Assembly (NCBI RefSeq): GCF_000313565.1
Contig: NZ_HE578923.1
Coordinates: 495,445-559,444 of the forward strand
Reading direction: 5' to 3'
Source: Dielma fastidiosa
GTDB taxonomy: Bacteria > Bacillota_I > Bacilli_A > Erysipelotrichales > Erysipelotrichaceae
DNA length: 64,000 nucleotides
This document shows positions 61,129-64,000 of this stretch, in pieces. The first letter of the stretch is position 1. Each line of letters starts with the position of its first letter. The notes below the pieces were generated by a model, which did no database searches, was not told where the DNA came from, and saw only the letters and a list, made by a program, of their open reading frames with translations. The translations under genes and the position numbers were made by a program.

Positions 61129-62289
61129 ATGAATCTAAAACTTACAGAAGAAAACAGGTCGAAGGTAATTGCCAACAGCATTGTTGTTGTGATTGGCATC
61201 ACCGTATTTTTTGCCTTTTACCGTTTTGATGAATTACGAGCCGGTTTTGACGTCATGATCGGCAAACTCTTCCCATTTATCTTTGGCTTCGCAATCGCTT
61301 TTTTGCTTGATAAGCCAATGATGATGTTTGAGGAATTTCTAAAAAAGGTAGGCTTAAAAGGCAAGGGAGTAAGAAACCTGGCGGCGATTCTTGCTTTGAT
61401 TCTTGGTTTTATCATGGTATCGGCACTGCTTTGGCTGCTGATTCCGCAGGTGCTGACATCACTGTTTGATCTGATTGATAAAGCACCGGGCTATCTTGGT
61501 CATTTCTTTGATTTTGTTAATGATGTAATCGTAAGAGAAAACATCGATATTTCATATTTATATGAATTTTTAGGAACCGATTTTGAGAAAGAGCTGATTA
61601 CTAATCTGACAAGCTTCTTTTCCAGTTCACTGCCGCAGATGGTTACTTTAACTGGTAAGGTTACTTCCACTTTCTTTAATATTATTTTAGGAATGATGGC
61701 AGGTTTATATATCATGTTTGAGAAAGAGAATTTCATCTTAGGCATCAAACGGACTACATATGCATTTTGTTCTAAGCCGGTTGCGGACTATCTGTCTCGT
61801 TTTGCCAAGATCACGGCCGATATTTTTAATAATTTTATTGTTGGGAAGGCAATTGATTCAGTGATTATCGGTGTGATTACTTATGTGCTGATGACGATCT
61901 TTAAAATGCCTTATGCCTTGCTGCTGAGTGTAATTGTCGGTACGACCAATATGATTCCGGTATTCGGACCGTTCATCGGCGCTATTCCAGGTGTCTTTAT
62001 TCTGATGATCATTCATCCTTTACAGGGCTTGTATTTCGCCTTATTGATTTTAGCTATCCAGCAGTTTGACGGCAATATTTTAGGGCCGATCATTCTCGGT
62101 GATAAGCTGGGACTGCCGTCGCTCGCTATTTTGTTTGCGGTGGTAATCGGCGGCGGAATGTTTGGCATCCTAGGCATGTTTATCGGTGTGCCAATTTTTG
62201 CGGTCATTTATACAGCCGTTCGTGAAGTCGTTGAATATCGGCTGAATAAGAAGAACCTAAAGGTTGAACTGAATACCAAGGTTGAATAA
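61129..62289 (+). CDS. AI-2E family transporter
   Basis: A 386-residue membrane protein of the PerM/TqsA (UPF0118) family. About eight helices are visible; the GTTNMIPVFGPFIGAIPG and IQQFDGNILGPIILGDKLGL segments are diagnostic. Members export autoinducer-2, ions or other solutes. GGAGG precedes the ATG by 7 bases. Confidence 0.93.
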   Translation: MNLKLTEENRSKVIANSIVVVIGITVFFAFYRFDELRAGFDVMIGKLFPFIFGFAIAFLLDKPMMMFEEFLKKVGLKGKGVRNLAAILALILGFIMVSALLWLLIPQVLTSLFDLIDKAPGYLGHFFDFVNDVIVRENIDISYLYEFLGTDFEKELITNLTSFFSSSLPQMVTLTGKVTSTFFNIILGMMAGLYIMFEKENFILGIKRTTYAFCSKPVADYLSRFAKITADIFNNFIVGKAIDSVIIGVITYVLMTIFKMPYALLLSVIVGTTNMIPVFGPFIGAIPGVFILMIIHPLQGLYFALLILAIQQFDGNILGPIILGDKLGLPSLAILFAVVIGGGMFGILGMFIGVPIFAVIYTAVREVVEYRLNKKNLKVELNTKVE

Positions 62290-62318
62290 ATCATAGATGA
62301 ATTGAATACATATTAATT

Positions 62319-62362
62319 AAACCTTCAAACTCTCCATTGAGTGTGTCTGAAGGTTTTTATTT
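62319..62362 (+). terminator. Terminator after the AI-2E gene
   Basis: AAACCTTCA (62319-62327) pairs with TGAAGGTTT (62348-62356), with an inner ACTC/GAGT pairing, then TTATTT. Confidence 0.85.
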
Positions 62363-62442
62363 AACCTTATACTTAGATTATATGCATATGTTTCTTAGTG
62401 ACACAAATTTGATGATAATTAAAGAGCAGTGCTACAAAACGT

Positions 62443-62471
62443 TTTACAAATGACAAAAAAAGCCTTATAAT
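62443..62471 (+). promoter_or_regulatory. Promoter of the diguanylate cyclase
   Basis: TTTACA (62443-62448), 17-base spacer and TATAAT (62466-62471). A leader of about 130 bases follows before the ATG; no known riboswitch class was recognised in it. Confidence 0.75.
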
Positions 62472-62611
62472 GTATTAAAATAAGGTAAAAAATATCTTGT
62501 GAAATTATTTCTTATCAGGATGTTAAATACCCTTTTTTATTACTGCACAGTGAATTTAACGTTTATCGGCTTGTAAGTTCTACTTAAACGATAGAATTGA
62601 GGAATCATAAC

Positions 62612-64000
62612 ATGAATAAAAAATCGACAACTAAGAATAACCAAGATGTTTATATCCTTCCTTTAGCTTCGATTCGAAGAGTTTTTATCGTTTTTGGTAT
62701 CGTAAGTTTTTTAATTGTGTTATTGGGCGGTGTTTTTGTTACGGTTTCCAGAATGAGACAGGTGACCTTATCCGCCTACCAGAACGCATCTGCGCAGATT
62801 TCTCAGCGTGTGAATGAAACCATTAAGCTATTAACTTCGCTGGCCGCTTTGCCGGAGTTTTATGAGCCGGAGGTGCCATGGGAGGAAAAGGTTGCCAAGC
62901 TTGATAAAATCAATGAATATTACGGCTATATGTTTATTTGTTATGTGGATCAGGATATTCAGGTTTATACGCTTGGCGAAGAACCGGCCAGTCTGGCAAG
63001 CCGTGAACATATGCAGCGCCTTTACACAACAAAGACCAATCTGGTTACTGACAGCTTTGCGGCAGGGGCGGATGGTGTAACGCTGAATTATACAATCGCG
63101 GTTCCGTTAATGAAAGCTGATGAGATGGTCGGCAGCTTGTTTGCGTCGATTTATTTTGATGAAACGGTATCACTCCTGAAGGATGCCGCCAGTGTGAATG
63201 AGGCAGAGGCAGTTTTGATTGGTTCAAAGGGTCAGATTATGTCGTCGACCAATGGTTTGACTTATGGCAGCATTTATACGGATTACCTTCGAGAAGCCAG
63301 CTATGTCGAGATTTCCCCGGATAGTTTAGAAAGCATGCTGTTAAGCCGTGAAGCTGGCTCTTTTAAGAGCGCGGAAGGCTTGAACCCAAAACTTACTTAT
63401 TATGGCCCGGTTGAAAATACGAACTGGGATATTTTAGTCAGCGTTGATTTTTTAGCGCTGTTTATGTCGGTACTGCCAATCCTGCTGCTGGTGACGGTGC
63501 TGATTGCTTTTGCGGAAATTATGCTGTTTATTTTTGTAAGAAAGCATATCTATAATCAGAAAACAATTGTAGAACATTTGGTCACATCGATTCAGAAGCT
63601 TGAAAAGAAGCTGTATCATGATGATGTGCCGGAAAGTGTCGATTTTGAAGCATTGCTGAATATGTCCAGCAAAGGACTGCATGATGGCCTGACCGGTGTA
63701 ATGACGCGCTCAATCTTCTTAGCGCATGCGGAAAAGCTATTAGGCAATGAGCAGAAGCTGCTTGTGCTTTGTTTTGTTGACTTAGATAATCTAAAAATAT
63801 TAAATGATACCCATGGTCATCAGGCGGGTGATATCGCGCTGCGGCAGATTGGTTCGATTCTGCGAGCCTATGAAACTAAATATGAGGGTGCGGTAGGCCG
63901 TTATGGCGGTGATGAGTTTATATTAATTTTAAGAGATATTGAAGATATTGAAGAATTAAAGAGTATTTTAGCTGAATTGGTGAAGAAGCTAAGCTTTAAT
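62612..64000 (+). CDS. Diguanylate cyclase with extracellular sensor domain (3' end outside window)
   Basis: The frame is open from ATG 62612 to the window end (463 codons). A first membrane helix (about residues 27-50) is followed by a roughly 230-residue extracellular Cache-like sensor, a second helix (about 280-310) and the GGDEF domain. The active motif RYGGDEF is intact (Gly432-Phe436), with FVDLDNLKILND as metal and substrate site. It would make cyclic di-GMP in response to an external ligand. GAGG lies about 9 bases before the ATG. Confidence 0.9.
   Translation, partial: MNKKSTTKNNQDVYILPLASIRRVFIVFGIVSFLIVLLGGVFVTVSRMRQVTLSAYQNASAQISQRVNETIKLLTSLAALPEFYEPEVPWEEKVAKLDKINEYYGYMFICYVDQDIQVYTLGEEPASLASREHMQRLYTTKTNLVTDSFAAGADGVTLNYTIAVPLMKADEMVGSLFASIYFDETVSLLKDAASVNEAEAVLIGSKGQIMSSTNGLTYGSIYTDYLREASYVEISPDSLESMLLSREAGSFKSAEGLNPKLTYYGPVENTNWDILVSVDFLALFMSVLPILLLVTVLIAFAEIMLFIFVRKHIYNQKTIVEHLVTSIQKLEKKLYHDDVPESVDFEALLNMSSKGLHDGLTGVMTRSIFLAHAEKLLGNEQKLLVLCFVDLDNLKILNDTHGHQAGDIALRQIGSILRAYETKYEGAVGRYGGDEFILILRDIEDIEELKSILAELVKKLSFN

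Noticed and set aside
1-64000. CRISPR arrays, tRNA and rRNA genes, insertion sequences
   Set aside because: No regularly spaced repeats, cloverleaf or rRNA sequences, or transposase frames were seen on either strand.

Overview
The window is a stretch of a low-to-moderate GC Firmicutes chromosome. The best fit is an Erysipelotrichaceae-like gut bacterium. The evidence is strong AGGAGG-type ribosome binding sites, TTGACA-17-TATAAT promoters, a TrhP1/TrhP2 (U32 peptidase) pair next to proS, a BipA/TypA GTPase, RibU under an FMN riboswitch, many PTS genes and family-level protein resemblance. Genus cannot be fixed from the sequence alone. No rRNA, tRNA, CRISPR array, insertion sequence or replication origin was found.

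Layout. 1-9.3 kb: end of an ABC exporter, rmuC (apparently split by a frameshift), a glutamine-amidotransferase-like hydrolase, a zinc-ribbon membrane protein, malic enzyme, mutY and an Xaa-Pro peptidase. 9.4-15.9 kb: a visibly AT-richer carbohydrate island with a tryptophan-synthase-alpha-like TIM barrel, a DeoR regulator, a mannose-class PTS (IIB, IIC, IID, IIA), a beta-lactamase-fold serine hydrolase and a BtpA/SgcQ protein; two near-identical operator-like repeats tie the two promoters together. 15.9-19.3 kb: an orphan HicB-type antitoxin and a three-gene ABC exporter behind a structured leader. 19.3-23.7 kb: aconitase, citrate synthase and NAD-type isocitrate dehydrogenase, i.e. the oxidative half-TCA branch to 2-oxoglutarate. 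23.8-27.5 kb: a GntR-controlled ascorbate-class PTS with a SIS-domain protein. 27.6-29.1 kb: a DAACS symporter behind a leader that looks like a PyrR-dependent attenuator. 29.4-31.2 kb: an AT-rich pair of an RRNPP-like peptide-receptor regulator and a previously uncalled 41-residue secreted peptide, with an inverted repeat between them. 31.4-35.2 kb: tRNA modification (trhP1, trhP2) and proS. 35.4-48.6 kb: a PEPCK/HprK-like ATPase, a KilA-N protein, a HAD phosphatase operon, a cell-wall amidase, small unknowns, a DeoR regulator, a glycosyltransferase, and a divergent DUF4438/amidohydrolase/aspartic-protease group. 48.7-54.7 kb: cyclophilin, small membrane proteins, FMN riboswitch-ribU, a PPOX protein, a SpoU methyltransferase, a hydrolase remnant, DUF5131, VOC and AraC proteins. 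54.8-64 kb: typA, two tandem polysaccharide deacetylases, an NAD synthase with a degenerate glutaminase domain, an AI-2E family exporter and the start of a diguanylate cyclase.

The strongest candidates for something undescribed are the regulator-peptide pair at 29.5-31.1 kb, the PTS/TrpA-like/serine-hydrolase/BtpA island at 9.4-15.9 kb, and the PyrR-type attenuator in front of a DAACS transporter at 27.6 kb. All functional calls rest on reading motifs by eye; no database search was run.
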